Of a stretch of DNA of 64,000 nt, positions 62,858 to 64,000 are shown piece by piece. Under the pieces are notes generated by a model that was not told the origin of the DNA, ran no database searches, and was given only the letters and a program-made list of their open reading frames with translations. The translations under genes were made by a program, and so were the position numbers. Numbering within the stretch: the first letter of the stretch is position 1; each line of letters starts with the position of its first letter. Source of the stretch: Sphingomonas aurantiaca (GTDB lineage Bacteria > Pseudomonadota > Alphaproteobacteria > Sphingomonadales > Sphingomonadaceae); contig NZ_QAOG01000004.1 of assembly GCF_003050705.1 (NCBI RefSeq), positions 434,001-498,000 on the forward strand. Reading direction: 5' to 3'.

Positions 62858-64000
62858 ATGATGGCCGATCTTCCCGCGACCCCGCTGCTCGACACCGTTT
62901 CGACGCCCGACGACCTCCGCAAGCTGCGCCCGGACCAGCTCCGCCAACTCGCCGACGAACTTCGGACCGAAACGATTTCCGCGGTTGGCACCACCGGCGG
63001 GCATCTCGGCTCAGGGCTCGGCGTGGTCGAGCTGACGACCGCGATCCACTATGTCTTCGACACCCCGCGGGATCGGTTGGTTTGGGACGTTGGTCACCAA
63101 TGCTATCCGCACAAGATCCTCACCGGGCGGCGCGACCGGATTCGGACGCTGCGGCAGGGCGGCGGGCTCAGCGGCTTCACCAAGCGTAGCGAGAGCGAAT
63201 ATGACCCGTTCGGCGCGGCGCATTCGTCGACGTCGATCTCGGCTGCGCTGGGTTTTGCGGTCGCCAACAAGATCGCGGGCACGCCCGGCAAGGGGATCGC
63301 GGTCATCGGCGACGGCGCGATGTCCGCGGGCATGGCCTATGAGGCGATGAACAACGCCGAGCAGGCAGGCAATCGCCTGGTCGTCATCCTCAACGACAAC
63401 GACATGTCGATCGCGCCCCCGGTCGGCGGGCTGTCGGCGTATCTGAGCCGAATCGTGTCGAGTCGCGAGTTTCTCGGCATTCGCGAGCTTGCCAAGAAGC
63501 TTGCCCGCCGCCTGCCGCGCCCGTTCCACAACGCCGCGCGCAAGACCGACGAGTTCGCGCGCGGCATGACGATGGGCGGGACGCTGTTCGAGGAACTGGG
63601 CTTTTACTATGTCGGCCCGATCGACGGTCACAACCTCGAACACCTGATCCCGGTGCTCGAGAATGTCCGCGATGCCGAGGAGGGCCCGATCCTCGTCCAT
63701 GTCGTCACCAAGAAGGGCAAGGGCTATGCCCCCGCCGAGGCCGCCGCGGACAAATATCACGGCGTCCAGAAGTTCGACGTCATTTCCGGCGTCCAGACCA
63801 AGGCCCCCCCGGGCCCGCCGCAATATCAGAACGTCTTCGGTGCGCAGCTCGTCGCGGAAGCCGCCAAGGACGAGCGTATCTGCGCGATCACCGCGGCGAT
63901 GCCGTCGGGCACCGGGCTAGATGCGTTCGCCAAGGCCTATCCCGACCGCTTCTTCGATGTCGGCATCGCCGAACAGCATGGCGTGACGTTCGCCGCGGGG
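62858..64000 (+). CDS. dxs: 1-deoxy-D-xylulose-5-phosphate synthase (5' part, cut by the window end)
   Basis: The first 381 codons are present in an unbroken frame to the last base; the full enzyme has about 640. It joins pyruvate and glyceraldehyde 3-phosphate with thiamine diphosphate, the first step of the MEP isoprenoid route. Seen are [29 protein letters not shown], the thiamine motif [39 protein letters not shown], and [13 protein letters not shown] at the cut, where the second domain's catalytic Glu lies. ATG 62858 is followed directly by another ATG at 62861. Confidence 0.97.
   Translation, partial: MMADLPATPLLDTVSTPDDLRKLRPDQLRQLADELRTETISAVGTTGGHLGSGLGVVELTTAIHYVFDTPRDRLVWDVGHQCYPHKILTGRRDRIRTLRQGGGLSGFTKRSESEYDPFGAAHSSTSISAALGFAVANKIAGTPGKGIAVIGDGAMSAGMAYEAMNNAEQAGNRLVVILNDNDMSIAPPVGGLSAYLSRIVSSREFLGIRELAKKLARRLPRPFHNAARKTDEFARGMTMGGTLFEELGFYYVGPIDGHNLEHLIPVLENVRDAEEGPILVHVVTKKGKGYAPAEAAADKYHGVQKFDVISGVQTKAPPGPPQYQNVFGAQLVAEAAKDERICAITAAMPSGTGLDAFAKAYPDRFFDVGIAEQHGVTFAAG

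Overview
The window is high-GC chromosomal DNA from an alphaproteobacterium, most likely Sphingomonas or a close relative. This rests on protein character rather than any database search: a long TonB-dependent receptor, many secreted peptidases (S9, DUF885, M28), a HisKA_2-type kinase, a COX15-type heme A synthase, a Zur-like Fur protein, and CCCGCGAAGGCGGG-type palindromic repeats between genes. The right end cuts through dxs.

Layout. (1) 72-416: small HNH protein. (2) 465-12538: twelve minus-strand genes, nearly all joined by 1-10 base overlaps, read from 12538 down to 465. In order they encode inositol-3-phosphate synthase, an HD-like protein, a methyltransferase, a Gfo/Idh/MocA dehydrogenase, a zinc-ribbon metallo-beta-lactamase-fold protein, a YcaO protein, an IolE-like TIM-barrel isomerase, a GT4 glycosyltransferase, a PIG-L deacetylase, a GT2, a pyruvyltransferase-family protein and a second GT2. 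I read this as one pathway making an inositol-based glycoconjugate or small molecule; it is the strongest candidate here for an undescribed system. (3) 12881-15990: TonB receptor with its own terminator. (4) 16.5-23 kb: ClC channel, DUF2254 membrane protein, VIT/vWA/DUF2135 protein. (5) 23.0-24.1 kb: orphan SUKH immunity-like gene next to tRNA-Asn, a possible island remnant. (6) 24.2-28.2 kb: nadK-moaA, divergent from a GGDEF/EAL protein and a small SnoaL-like protein. (7) 28.2-37.4 kb: FMN hydroxyacid oxidase, prolyl oligopeptidase, DUF885 peptidase, CoA transferase, two small envelope proteins, tRNA-Ile2(CAT), M28 peptidase. (8) 37.5-48.8 kb: ettA plus histidine kinase, lipid kinase, the hemB-GNAT-MFS/spermidine synthase operon, duplicate tRNA-Arg(ACG), two alpha/beta hydrolases. 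(9) 48.4-55.2 kb: gyrA-DUF952, yaaA-SDR, a TPR-like secreted protein. (10) 55.3-64 kb: Lrp regulator, pseudokinase-like sensor plus polysaccharide deacetylase, rplM-rpsI, ctaA, merC-like plus zur-like, GNAT, and the start of dxs.

Most of the window is ordinary core and accessory sphingomonad content. The biosynthetic operon stands out because it combines mycothiol-like chemistry (inositol phosphate synthase, GT4, PIG-L deacetylase) with a YcaO and three proteins with altered catalytic motifs, and no RiPP precursor, TfuA or exporter is visible. Families were recognised from sequence motifs by eye; no searches were run.
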